Shown: one piece after another, positions 46,478 to 57,300 of the stretch
How the letters are laid out: each line of letters begins with the position of its first letter
How positions within the stretch are numbered: position 1 is the stretch's first letter
DNA from: Neocallimastix lanati (nom. inval.)
Lineage: Eukaryota > Neocallimastigomycota > Neocallimastigomycetes > Neocallimastigales > Neocallimastigaceae
NCBI GenBank assembly: GCA_016946835.1
Contig: JACVTC010000045.1
Coordinates: 962,501-1,026,500 of the forward strand
Length of the DNA stretch: 64,000 nucleotides
Direction: 5' to 3'
Position numbers and translations under genes: made by a program
The notes under the pieces: model-generated
What the model was told of the DNA's origin: nothing
The model's input: the letters and a program-made list of their open reading frames with translations, nothing else
Databases searched by the model: none

Positions 46478-47551
46478 ATGGCTGGAAGAAGAAGAAACCA
46501 AGAACAAGTTATCAACCTCACCGGAGAAGATATTACACATAACGGAATAACCTTTAATTATTCCGAAAATTTCAACCAAATTACTGAACTAAATACAGAA
46601 AACTACCCTGGTTGGAGAAGAAAAATTCTGTATTTGCTAACAATAAATAAATTAACCAAATATGTCCTTCATCCAATTGTAAAGAAGTTAAGAAAGAGAG
46701 ATATAAAAGAAGAATTAACAGATTACCCGGAGGATCAATTTGATAGTTCGTTAGTTTATGAAAAGAACACTAAAAACATTGATATAACTAACGACATCAC
46801 GGCCAAATGGATTATCATAAATGGGCTTGGAGAACAAACACAAAAACTAATAAATGGAAATGAAAAGACCGCTTTTCAAATTTGGAACATCTTCCAAGAA
46901 TCGTTTACCAAAAGCAAGGAAAGAAGAAAAATCGAAATCCAGAACAAAATTGAAACAATGAAGTTTGACACCAAGACCGATATAAATATATTCATTGCCA
47001 ATTTGCAAAATTTAATAGACGAACTTGAGAAAATTGACAATGACCTTAGTATAAATACAAAAATCGGCATTCTAAATAGATGCTTACCTGAAGATCTAAG
47101 GTGGATAAACGTCTTTCAACATAAGAGTTGGGAATCATGCTGCTCCTATGTTAAGGAAATCATCCCTAATATCGTTTTATCTAATTTAAAAGAAAAAAAT
47201 TCAATTCAGGAAAACAACAATAATGTTCTCTTCAATGCTGAAACAAGAAAGAGCAAGAATTATCGAAACAATAATAGAACTAAAGGTAAAAGAAAAAGTC
47301 TCAAAAGGAGTAGTGGAAGATGTAACTATTGTGGAAGAAGAGGACATTACTTCTATGTATGTAAATTCAGAAAAAATAATTTATATAAAAATCAAAACAA
47401 AAATAAATTTAATAAAAGAACTAAAAACAAAAGAAAATTTCAAAACGATATTAATTACGTGAACACTAATGATGCCTCTTCAAGTAATTATGACACAATA
47501 TACGCAGATGCCTTTACTAAAATTATAATACAGAAAATAATATTGAATTAA
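46478..47551 (+). CDS. gag: Copia-1 Gag
   Basis: 357 residues, starting ATG (MAGRRRNQ) after a leader with no better start. This is the particle-forming protein of a copia element. Residues 40-240 contain the copia Gag fold text (YPGWRRKILYLL.., KWIIINGLGEQTQ, IWNIFQESFTKS). Near residue 280 lies the zinc knuckle CNYCGRRGHYFYVC (CX2CX4HX4C), flanked by Lys/Arg/Asn-rich RNA-binding text. It ends in TAA at 47549, 31 nt after the pol frame opens. The two frames meet at an A-run around 47519-47522. Confidence 0.88.
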   Translation: MAGRRRNQEQVINLTGEDITHNGITFNYSENFNQITELNTENYPGWRRKILYLLTINKLTKYVLHPIVKKLRKRDIKEELTDYPEDQFDSSLVYEKNTKNIDITNDITAKWIIINGLGEQTQKLINGNEKTAFQIWNIFQESFTKSKERRKIEIQNKIETMKFDTKTDINIFIANLQNLIDELEKIDNDLSINTKIGILNRCLPEDLRWINVFQHKSWESCCSYVKEIIPNIVLSNLKEKNSIQENNNNVLFNAETRKSKNYRNNNRTKGKRKSLKRSSGRCNYCGRRGHYFYVCKFRKNNLYKNQNKNKFNKRTKNKRKFQNDINYVNTNDASSSNYDTIYADAFTKIIIQKIILN

Positions 47552-50500
47552 ATTACTGCAACATTGAAAAAGAATTTTTAAATGAAGATAGTGACAAAAA
47601 CTTTCTTTCATGTTGGATTTTGGACTCCGGTGCTTCAATCAATATCACAAGCAATCTTAATCTTCTAATAGACATAAAAAAATGTAATGAAGAAATTAAT
47701 CTAGCTAATGGACAAATAATTACAGCTGTCCATAAAGGAAAATTTAAGGGGTATGTAAACAACAATGAAGTAATACTTAATGAGGTATACTACTCTCCAG
47801 CCATCAATAAAAATTTAATATCTATATGCAAATTACTAAAAGAAAATTATAAAATTGTTTTTAATAATTCAAATAATAAATCATATGCAATCATTTACGA
47901 TAGCAATGATAAAAGAATAGTTAACATCACTGCAACCAAGACTAATACATTTAAAATTTGGTTTTCCAATAATAAAATAAATCTCAATAATAATAACAAT
48001 CAACATAATAATTTAGAAATAAATTTCACTACACCAAATGCAGCAAAGAGATTAAATTTATGGCATAGAAGATTATGTCATTTTGATATTAGTCATATTA
48101 AAAACAAATTATTAAAACTTAATACACCAGTTAATCAATGCCCAATTTGTATGAATTCAAAACTTAAAAATAAACCATATAAGCAAGCAATAAATAAGTC
48201 GAAACATATATTTGAATTACTTCACATGGACTTGGTTGGACCTCTTCCTGAATCACTTTATGGTAACAAATATCTTTTTACAATCCTCGATGACTATTCA
48301 CGCTATGGATGGACTTTGTTTTTAAAATCTAAAAGTGACACCTTTAACTCATTTTACAATTGGTTTTTAAGTATTAAAAATAAGTATAATACTAGAATTA
48401 TATATATTCGAACGGATAATGGTACAGAATTTTGCAATAATAATTTTAATTTATTCTTTAAATCTTATGGTATCAAACATCAGCTAACTGTACCATATAA
48501 CCCACAACAAAATGGAAGGGTGGAACGATTCAATGGCACCCTAATTAATTCCGCCAAAGCTATGCTGAATGACTCTAAACTTAGTCACCAATTTTGGGAA
48601 GATGCTACCTCTACTGCTAATTATATACATAATCGCATTCCACACAAAGGAATAAATATGAAAATACCTTATGAAATAATTAACAAAACAAAGGTCAACT
48701 ATTCAAATATTAAAGTATTTGGATGCAAAGTTTATTTCTTTATTCCTAAAGTCTTTAGATCTAAATTCGATAACAATACTAAACCAGGGATTTTTCTAGG
48801 ATACTCTGAAAATCCATCAGCTTACAAAATTTTAGATATTACTACTAATAAAATAATCCTATCTAGATCTGTTGCTTTTTTCGAATCCAATCCTGGAAAC
48901 AGTTATCTTAAAGAATGCTCACCTGAATTTTCCAATTTTATTCCGGATCACGAAATCAGGGGAAATAATACATATAATATATACTATAATAAAAATACAT
49001 ACGATTCCAATACATATAACATTAATCATAATATTCAACAAAGATTAAATAAAATTGATTATCCAAGTTCTAATGAATTTTTTAATTCAGAAAACATCCT
49101 AAGTAATTCACCAATATTAAATAATAGCAATATACAAAATATATACGAAGATATAATCAATAAAAATAATTCTAAGAATAAAAGAAAATATAACAAAAAA
49201 CAAAGAAATAATAATTACAGTAACAATAATAGTAACAATAATAATGAAAATATCAATAATAATAACCATAACAATAATTTCATTAATAATAATACAAATA
49301 ATAATAATAATATAAACAATAATAATATTAATAATAATGACATAACCAATAATAATTTTATCAAAAATAATAATATAAATAATAATAATAATAATAATAC
49401 AAATAATAGTAATAATAAAGTTAGAATTAATAATAATAATATTGAAAATAATAATAATAGCCAAAATAGAGAAGATAATAATAATAAAATAAATGATAAT
49501 ACAGCCAATAAAACAATCAATAACAATAATAATATTGAAAGCAGCAGAGTAAATGACAACACAATTATCAATAAAAATTATATTCAACGTAATGGAAACG
49601 AAATTATAAATACTTTATTGACTAATAACAATTCATTTAAATTAAATAATATCGAGACCAATAATAAAAAAAGAACTATGAATATTATAAATGAAAGTAA
49701 TAACAAAAGAAGAAAGACAACAAATACTTTAAGAGAACCAGAAAATTATAAAGACATTCAAAATTTAATCGATAGAAAAGAGTGGATTAATGCAGTAAAT
49801 GAAGAATTAAGCAATATGAAAAACTTAAATGTATTTAATACAATTAAATATATACCCAAAAATGCCAATGTAATTTCCTCACGATGGATTTTCAAATATA
49901 AAAGAAATGCGAATGGCGAGATAACAAAAAGAAAGGCAAGATTGGTAGCACGAGGTTTTACCCAAGAACTTGGAATAGACTTTCATGATACTTTTGCACC
50001 AACGTTAAAACACGACTCTATCAGAATTTTAACTTCAATTGCAGCCCAAAATAATTTTAATATAGAACAAATCGATATAAACGCTGCTTACCTTAATGCC
50101 AAGTTAAGTGAAAATATTTATATGAAACCTCCAGAAGGTCATCCAGACTTTAATACAAAATACTGGAAATTAAACAAGGCTATATATGGTCTGAAACAAA
50201 GCGGACGAGAATGGAATAAAGAAATTAATAAATTCTTAACTAAAATAGGACTTAGAAGAATGGTAAGTGAACCATGTATATATGTAAAAAATGGTAAAAA
50301 TAAAAACATTTTATGTATCGTCGGTATTTATGTTGACGATATTTTAATCGCTGGAAAAGAGAATGAAATTAAAATTATAAAAGAATATTTCAAAAGAAAA
50401 TATAAAATAAAAGAAATTGGAGACGTGGATTTCGTTATCGGAATAAAATTTGTTAAACACAAAAATGGATATTTTATGCATCAAAGAAGATACATTATAG

Positions 50501-51267
50501 AGGTTTTAGAGAAATTCAATATGAATAATGAAAAACCATTAAGGAATACAAAACCAATTACGGACGACAAACTTAGAAATATAAAGTTTAATCAAACTAC
50601 CTACCGAAGTGCAATAGGAAATTTACTCTACATTGCTATATGCACCAGACCTGATATTCTATTTTCGGTAAGTAAAGCAGCACGAAAATCAAATAATCCA
50701 AATATGGAAGACTGGAACAATGTCGTAAGAATACTAAGATATCTTAAAGGAACAACGAGTTACGGGATAAACTATACAAGGAAACTAGGAATAGAAGCCT
50801 TTGTTGATGCCGACTTTGCAGGAGATACTGAAACCAGAAGATCAACAACAGGTTTTTTAGTAACCATGGGCAACGCACCAACTAGCTGGTGTTCCAAGCT
50901 ACAACACTGTGTGTCAACATCTACTGCAGAATCAGAGTATTATAGTCTGAGTGAATGTGGCAAGCACTGCATTTGGTATTTAAACTTAATGAAAGAATTA
51001 TATTATAATATTAAATGTATTAAAATAAAAATAGATAACAAAGCTGCCATATTCAATAGCAAAAATCAATCCATTAATCCGAAGACAAAACATATTGATA
51101 TAAGAATTCATTATATTAGAGAAATAATAAATAAAAATTTTATTAAATTAGAATATATTCAATCTCAAAATAATTTGGCCGATGGATTCACTAAATATCT
51201 GAATAACACTCTTATGGAAAAATTCAGAAATTCTTTATTATATAAAATTGAGGATTTAAAATTTTAA
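47521..51267 (+). CDS. pol: Copia-1 Pol (protease, integrase, RT, RNase H)
   Basis: The frame is open from 47521, and no ATG is needed if it is made as Gag-Pol. Protease DSGAS is at 47623-47637. The integrase zinc site is WHRRLCH..CPIC at 48061-48150, and its core HMDLVG, IRTDNGTEF and GRVERFNG lies between 48220 and 48540. An Asn-rich linker of about 200 residues spans 49080-49640. RT has WIFKYKRN, ARLVARGFTQ, IDINAAYLNA and YVDD at 50329-50340. RNase H has DADFAGD and TAESEYYSLSE. The stop is at 51265. All catalytic motifs are intact. Pol is -1 relative to gag with no classical slippery heptamer in the overlap. A one-base change in the short A-run would fuse the frames, so a sequencing indel, a true mutation or unusual frameshifting are all possible. 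Confidence 0.9.
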   Translation, partial: NYNTENNIELNYCNIEKEFLNEDSDKNFLSCWILDSGASINITSNLNLLIDIKKCNEEINLANGQIITAVHKGKFKGYVNNNEVILNEVYYSPAINKNLISICKLLKENYKIVFNNSNNKSYAIIYDSNDKRIVNITATKTNTFKIWFSNNKINLNNNNNQHNNLEINFTTPNAAKRLNLWHRRLCHFDISHIKNKLLKLNTPVNQCPICMNSKLKNKPYKQAINKSKHIFELLHMDLVGPLPESLYGNKYLFTILDDYSRYGWTLFLKSKSDTFNSFYNWFLSIKNKYNTRIIYIRTDNGTEFCNNNFNLFFKSYGIKHQLTVPYNPQQNGRVERFNGTLINSAKAMLNDSKLSHQFWEDATSTANYIHNRIPHKGINMKIPYEIINKTKVNYSNIKVFGCKVYFFIPKVFRSKFDNNTKPGIFLGYSENPSAYKILDITTNKIILSRSVAFFESNPGNSYLKECSPEFSNFIPDHEIRGNNTYNIYYNKNTYDSNTYNINHNIQQRLNKIDYPSSNEFFNSENILSNSPILNNSNIQNIYEDIINKNNSKNKRKYNKKQRNNNYSNNNSNNNNENINNNNHNNNFINNNTNNNNNINNNNINNNDITNNNFIKNNNINNNNNNNTNNSNNKVRINNNNIENNNNSQNREDNNNKINDNTANKTINNNNNIESSRVNDNTIINKNYIQRNGNEIINTLLTNNNSFKLNNIETNNKKRTMNIINESNNKRRKTTNTLREPENYKDIQNLIDRKEWINAVNEELSNMKNLNVFNTIKYIPKNANVISSRWIFKYKRNANGEITKRKARLVARGFTQELGIDFHDTFAPTLKHDSIRILTSIAAQNNFNIEQIDINAAYLNAKLSENIYMKPPEGHPDFNTKYWKLNKAIYGLKQSGREWNKEINKFLTKIGLRRMVSEPCIYVKNGKNKNILCIVGIYVDDILIAGKENEIKIIKEYFKRKYKIKEIGDVDFVIGIKFVKHKNGYFMHQRRYIIEVLEKFNMNNEKPLRNTKPITDDKLRNIKFNQTTYRSAIGNLLYIAICTRPDILFSVSKAARKSNNPNMEDWNNVVRILRYLKGTTSYGINYTRKLGIEAFVDADFAGDTETRRSTTGFLVTMGNAPTSWCSKLQHCVSTSTAESEYYSLSECGKHCIWYLNLMKELYYNIKCIKIKIDNKAAIFNSKNQSINPKTKHIDIRIHYIREIINKNFIKLEYIQSQNNLADGFTKYLNNTLMEKFRNSLLYKIEDLKF

Positions 51268-51320
51268 TTCTAAAAAATATAGTTAAAATTAAACAAATGT
51301 AACATTGAAACGAAGTTACA

Positions 51321-51332
51321 TTTGAGGAGGAG
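51321..51332 (+). promoter_or_regulatory. Polypurine tract of copia-1
   Basis: TTTGAGGAGGAG directly before the 3' LTR, the primer for plus-strand synthesis. Confidence 0.75.
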
Positions 51333-51536
51333 TGTTAAAATATATTTACTATATTTCATTTTATATTAACCAATCAATTAATTTAATAAATAATATTCAT
51401 GTATAAAAGCTTTCTAAATGAATATGTTTTTCTTTAGTTCTATTTTCATAAAAAATATATTAATAAATAATAAAATATCTATAATATAAATAAAATAAAC
51501 TATTATTTAATTATATAAACATTAATGTGTCTAAAA
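51333..51536 (+). repeat. 3' LTR of copia-1
   Basis: 204 bp, one difference from 45245-45448. It is followed by the duplicated ATTAT and the right block of the minisatellite. Confidence 0.9.
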
Positions 51537-53410
51537 ATTATTTATTATTTATATTTTTTATATATTATTTATATTGTATTTTATTATATATTTTATATAA
51601 TTTATTATTTATATTTTGTATATATTATTAATATTTTATTTTATTATATATTTTATATTATTATATATTTTATATTATTATATACTTTATATTATTTATT
51701 ATTTATTATTTATATTTTATTTTATTATATATTATATATTATATATTTTATATTATTTATTATTTATTATTTATTATTTATATTTTATTTTATTATATAT
51801 TATATATTTTATATAATATATATATTTTATATTATTATATATTTTATATTATTATATACTTTATATTATTTATTATTTATTATTTATTATTTATATTTTA
51901 TTTTATTATATATTTTATATAATTTATTATTTATATTTTGTATATATTATTTATATTTTATATTATTTATTATTTATTATTTATATTTTATTTTATTATA
52001 TATTATATATTTTATATTATTATATATTTTATATTATTATATATTTTATATTATTATATACTTTATATAATTTATTATTTATATTTTGTATATATTATTT
52101 ATATTTTATTTTATTATATATTTTATATAATTTATTATTTATATTTTGTATATATTATTAATATTTTATTTTATTATATATTTTATATAATTTATTATTT
52201 ATATTTGGTATATATTATTTATATTTTATTTTATTATATATTTTATATAATTTATTATTTATATTTTGTATATATTATTAATATTTTATTTTATTATATA
52301 TTTTATATAATTTATTATTTATATTTTGTATATATTATTAATATTTTATTTTATTATATATTTTATATTATATATTTTATATTATTATATACTTTATATT
52401 ATTTATTATTTATTATTTATAATTTATTATATATTATATATTTTATATAATTTATTATATATATTTTGTATATATTATTTATATTTTATTTTATTATATA
52501 TTTTATATAATTTATTATTTATATTTTGTATATTTTATTTATATTTTATTTTATTATATATTTTATATAATTTATTATTTATATTTTGAATATATTATTT
52601 ATATTTTATATTATTTATTATTTATTATTTATATTTTATTTTATTATATATTATATATTTTATATAATATATATATTTTATATTATTATATATTTTATAT
52701 TATTATATACTTTATATTATTTATTATTTATTATTTATTATTTATATTTTATTTTATTATATATTTTATATAATTTATTATTTATATTTTGTATATATTA
52801 TTTATATTTTATATTATTTATTATTTATTATTTATATTTTATTTTATTATATATTATATATTTTATATTATTATATATTTTATATTATTATATATTTTAT
52901 ATTATTATATACTTTATATTATTTATTATTTATTATTTATTATTTATATTTTATTTTATTATATATTTTATATAATTTATTATTTATATTTTGTATATAT
53001 TATTAATATTTTATATTATTTATTATTTATTATTTATATTTTATTTTATTATATATTATATATTTTATATTATTATATACTTTATATTATTTATTATTTA
53101 TTATTTATTATTTATATTTTATTTTATTATATATTTTATATAATTTATTATTTATATTTTGTATATATTATTTATATTTTATTTTATTATATATTTTATA
53201 TAATTTATTATTTATATTTTGTATATATTATTTATATTTTATTTTATTATATATTATATAGTTTATATTATTTATTATTTATATTTTGTATATATTATTA
53301 ATATTTTATTTTATTATATATTTTATATTATTTATTATTTATTATTTATTATTTATTATTTATATTTTATTTTATTATATATTTTATATTATTTATTTAT
53401 ATTTATTTGT
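51537..53410. repeat. 60-bp-period A+T minisatellite, main block
   Basis: About 1.9 kb. From 52081 to 52340 successive 60-bp stretches are almost identical (ATATTTTGTATATATTATT.. then ATTTTATTTTATTATATATT, then TTATATAATTTATTATTT). Elsewhere unit variants add TATTATATACTTTATATTA segments. With 42389-42519 and 44443-45244 it was one array of about 2.8 kb before the two insertions. Confidence 0.85.
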
Positions 53411-53485
53411 TTAATATTTTAAAAATAGGAAGTATAATTAAATATTTTAGTTTTTATAATTAATATTATTATATTATTTATATAT

Positions 53486-53738
53486 TGTTAATTACACTTT
53501 AGTTTTTATTTGAAGAATATAGTTTTATTTATTTATTTGTTTACTTTATTTATTTTAAAGTCCATTATTTTCTAATTCATAAATGGTTAGTACATTTTAT
53601 ATACTCAATCATGTGATTATTCATTTGTTACACAATAGAATTACATTACATATATTTATGTAGTCTACATTAATTTATAATATTTAATTACATATAGTTA
53701 TAATATATTTATTTAATTCATTTACTTATATAATAACA
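53486..53738 (-). repeat. 3' LTR of copia-2
   Basis: 253 bp. On the minus strand it runs TGTTATTATA..GTAATTAACA. It is preceded on the minus strand by the polypurine tract. Confidence 0.9.
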
Positions 53739-53752
53739 CTCCCCCCTCAAAT
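53739..53752 (-). promoter_or_regulatory. Polypurine tract of copia-2
   Basis: The minus strand reads ATTTGAGGGGGGAG immediately before the 3' LTR. Confidence 0.8.
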
Positions 53753-53767
53753 TAATTTTTTTTTTTT

Positions 53768-54390
53768 TTAAAAGAAAACTCGATTTGAGAATTCTTTAAT
53801 TTTTGGTCCATTAACAGATTTAGTTAAAATGTCAGCTAGCATATTCTTTGTTTCAATATATTTTAGTTTAATAATGTTTTTAGATATATAGTCGTAGTTG
53901 AAAAGATATTTGATTGAGATATGTTTTAACTTTGGATTTAAATCACCATTTTTCATAGATTTAATACTTGCAGTGTTATCTGAATAAATTGTAATTGGTC
54001 TTGAATATCTGAATAGTTCATATAAAATATTTTTAATCCATAAAATCTTCTTAATACAAATTGAAGTACTAATGTATTCGGCTTCAGCAGTAGAAGTAGC
54101 AACTATTGATTGCTTCTTAGACATCCAGCATATTGGGTTATTTCCCATAAGAATAATATATCCTGAAGTAGATTTCCTGTCCTTAATGTCACCGGCAAAG
54201 TAAGAATCTGAGTATCCCAAAATTTCTCCTGTTCCATTATAACTTAATTTATAATTTTAAGTACTATTTAAATATTTCATAATGTTTTTAACTTTTACCC
54301 AATCAGAGACTGTCGGACTTTCTGAATTCCTTGCTGCTTTGTTAACTGCAAAGGCTATATCCGGTCTTGTACACTTAGAAATTTGTGTAA
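53768..54390 (-). pseudogene. Copia-2 RT end and RNase H, out of frame
   Basis: After the main frame dies, another frame carries ISKCTRPDIAFAVNKAARN (end of RT), a TAA at 54257-54259, then the RNase H domain GYSDSYFAGDIKDRKSTSG, ATSTAEAEYISTS and YSDNTASIKSM, ending at 53768. Compared with copia-1, roughly 40 residues between the FINNIL strand of RT and CTRPDI are gone. Similar words (TCTTACACAAATTT) at the join suggest deletion through microhomology. Confidence 0.85.
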
Positions 54391-57300
54391 GATATTGTTT
54401 ATAAAATGAATTTGAGATATTTTATAATTGAAATTATTGTTTTCAACTTTTATGTCTAAAATAAAGTCTATTGGTCCTGATTTTGATATTTTGAAATTGT
54501 TTTTAATTTTATTAATAATGCATTTAATTTCTTTTATTTCTCCCGTAATTACCATATCGTCAACATAAAGCCCAATTAAGCATACCAGTTTATTGTTGAC
54601 GATTCTTTTAAATAAACATTTTTCTGAGGTTAATTGTTTGAAACCTTGATTAATTAAGAAAATAGAAATGGTGATATACCATTGTCTTCCGGATTGTTTC
54701 AAACCATATAATGCTTTGTTGAGATTCCAGTATCCCCTCCCAAAGTTAGTATCTCCGGGTGGAATGGTTGTATAAATATCCTTATCAAGGTCAGCATTTA
54801 GATAAGCGGCTTTAATGTCTAATTGATGAATGGGCCAATGAAATTTTGCAGAAAGGGAGAAAATTAATTTTAAACAATCGATGTTGAGTGTAGGAGAGAA
54901 AGTAAGTTCAAAGTCAATGCCATATTTTTGATTAAAACCTCTGGCAACTAGTCTTGCTTTCCATTTAGTAATGTTACCTTCACTATCAGACTTACATGCA
55001 AAAACCCATCTGGTAGTAATGATGGTTTTACCTTTTGGAACAAATGGGACAGAAGTCATGATTTTATTGTTGTATATATTGTCTAGCTCGTCAGCAATAG
55101 CATTTTCCCAGCGAGAGTGGTCCTTACAGGTAACAGCCTGGTGGAAACTAGAAGGTACTTTAAAATTAATGTTACAAATGGTTTTAGTGTTAAAATTAAT
55201 TTTTCTAAATTTATTAAATTCTTTTTGAGAGGTTGGACTAAGTGGTCTTTTAGATCTGAAGGGGTGTTGAGTATTATAGTTATTATAATAAACATTATTA
55301 ATATCACTGTTAAAGGGTTTAAAAATAATTTTATTATTTGAATCAGAAGAATTATTATTATGTAAATTTTTGTATAAATTTAATCTACTAAAAGTAAAAT
55401 TTTTAATATTGAAATTTGGTAAATTATTGGAAACGTTTTGATTATTATCAATAATTAAATTTTTAACGCTTCTTCTTTTATTAAAAATGGACTTTTTGTT
55501 TATATTTTGTTTATTTGAATTGTCTTTAATGTTTATTGTACTATTTTCATAAATATTATTATTATTATTATTCAAATTATTTTCCGAATTATTATTTTGA
55601 TTATTGTTTATTTGTATATTATCATTTGTATTTTGTAATATATTATTAGAATTATAATCACTTATATCAAATAATTTATTAATTTTAACATCTAAATTAG
55701 GTAAAAAATTATTGTTATTTGCATTATTGTTTATATTGAAATTTTTATTAGTATTGTCTTTATTTTCATTATTTAATTTATTATTAATTAAAAGATTTTC
55801 ATTATTTGATTTTTCATAGTTAATTATTGAGTTATTATCATTTAATATATTATTTCGTGAAAAATTATTATTATTTAATATATTGTTTGAAAAATTTTTG
55901 TTATTATTAAATGGGTTATTATTATTTAAGGTTTGATTAGAGTTCTGATTTATTAAATTTTTATCAATTAAGGTTTGATTAGAATTTTGATTTATTGGAT
56001 TATTATTAATTAAGGTTTGTTCAATTTTTGAATCAAAATTTGAAAAATTTTTATTAATAAAATTTTTTTCACGAAAATTTTCATTTTTATTTTCATCGTT
56101 ATTTGATTTTTCCTTGAGTGCGGTGTTTTGTGTGTTAATATTGGTATTATTTTTATTAGAATTAGACTCGTTTAAACTCTTCTTATTATCTATTTTCAAA
56201 GAGGTTTCAGAATGTATATTTATTTCTTCATCTTTATTATTAACATTGTCTTTAATATTAACGTCAGGATTATCACTTGATTTATCAGAAATTAAAATAA
56301 TTTTTTCATTATTTAAGTTAATTTCATTTTCATAATTTTCATAATTATTCTGAGTAAAATTATCATTTAATTCTTGTTCATTACTATTCTTGTTTGTGAA
56401 ATGAAAATCGAAATTAAGAAAATTTGGGCCATTAAATTCATTTTGGTGAGTATTGGGAAGTCTTAAACTTGAAGGAGTATCTTCTAGACAATATATTTCT
56501 CTCACATGGTGTATTTTATGATCTTCATAATCCATGATTATATAGCAATGTGAGTTTTGATTGAAACCAAGAAATATACCTTTTTTAGCGTTAGGAGAAA
56601 ATTTTCCCTTATTTTGTGAAAAATATTTATAGTAAGTAATGCATCCCCAAACTCTTAGATACTTGATATCTACCTTTCTTTTATAATATATTTCGTCAGG
56701 AATCTTATTACCTATTTCACTATGAGGCATTTTGTTGTAAATGAGATTAGCATATGTAATTGCATAATCCCATAAATTATCACTTGTTTTACTCCAAAAG
56801 ATTAAAGTTTTAGTACTTGAAATAATAGTTTGATTAAAACGTTCTACTAGTCCATTATTTTCAGGATTATAGGGAGGTGAATATTCTTTACTAATACCAT
56901 TTTCGCTGCAGAATTTTTTAATTTGAATATTGTCAAATTCTTTTCCATGATCTGATTTGAAAATTTTAATGTTATTCTTGTTTTGATTATTTAGAAATTT
57001 TAACGTATTTATAACGATGTCTATTGCTTCAGATTTTCTTTTTAAAAGAAATATCCAACTCTTTCTGCTATATTCGTCTATAATTACTAGGATAAATTTA
57101 TAACCATTTACAGATTTGTTTAAAGGACCCATAATGTCTGAGTGGATTATTTCTATGGTATCGGAGGCTTTTGGTGTTTCTTTGTTGTGTGGATTTCTTC
57201 TCATTTTTGCAATTTTACAATCATTACAAAAATTTTCATCCACATTATGTAACTTTAAGTATTTATTCAGGTCTTTTGCGTAGTAATGACCAAGCCGTCG

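Larger units (their letters stand above)
45245..51536 (+). mobile_element. Copia-1, near-complete young Ty1/copia retrotransposon
   Basis: A 6,292-bp element with 204-bp LTRs differing at one position (T/A in the ..ATAAA[TA]TAAAC.. word), so the insertion is recent. It has a 5-bp target duplication ATTAT (45240-45244 and 51537-51541). In order it carries 5' LTR, tRNA-Lys(CUU)-type primer site, a 1-kb leader with five 64-bp hairpin repeats, gag, pol (protease, integrase, Asn-rich linker, RT, RNase H), polypurine tract and 3' LTR. It is inserted in the minisatellite. The only visible defect is that gag and pol are in different frames (see pol), so it may be active or nearly so. Confidence 0.93.

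Noticed and set aside
47519-47551. Programmed -1 frameshift slippery site in copia-1
   Set aside because: No X-XXY-YYZ heptamer in the correct phase is present in the overlap. A one-base indel is simpler, so it is kept only as an open question.
49117-49587. Antisense Ile-rich frame in copia-1
   Set aside because: Complement of AAT/AAC Asn codons in the linker.
51525-53422. Six overlapping I/Y/L/F-rich open frames up to 181 codons, looking like membrane proteins
   Set aside because: Same minisatellite artefact. The hydrophobicity is a by-product of T-rich codons.
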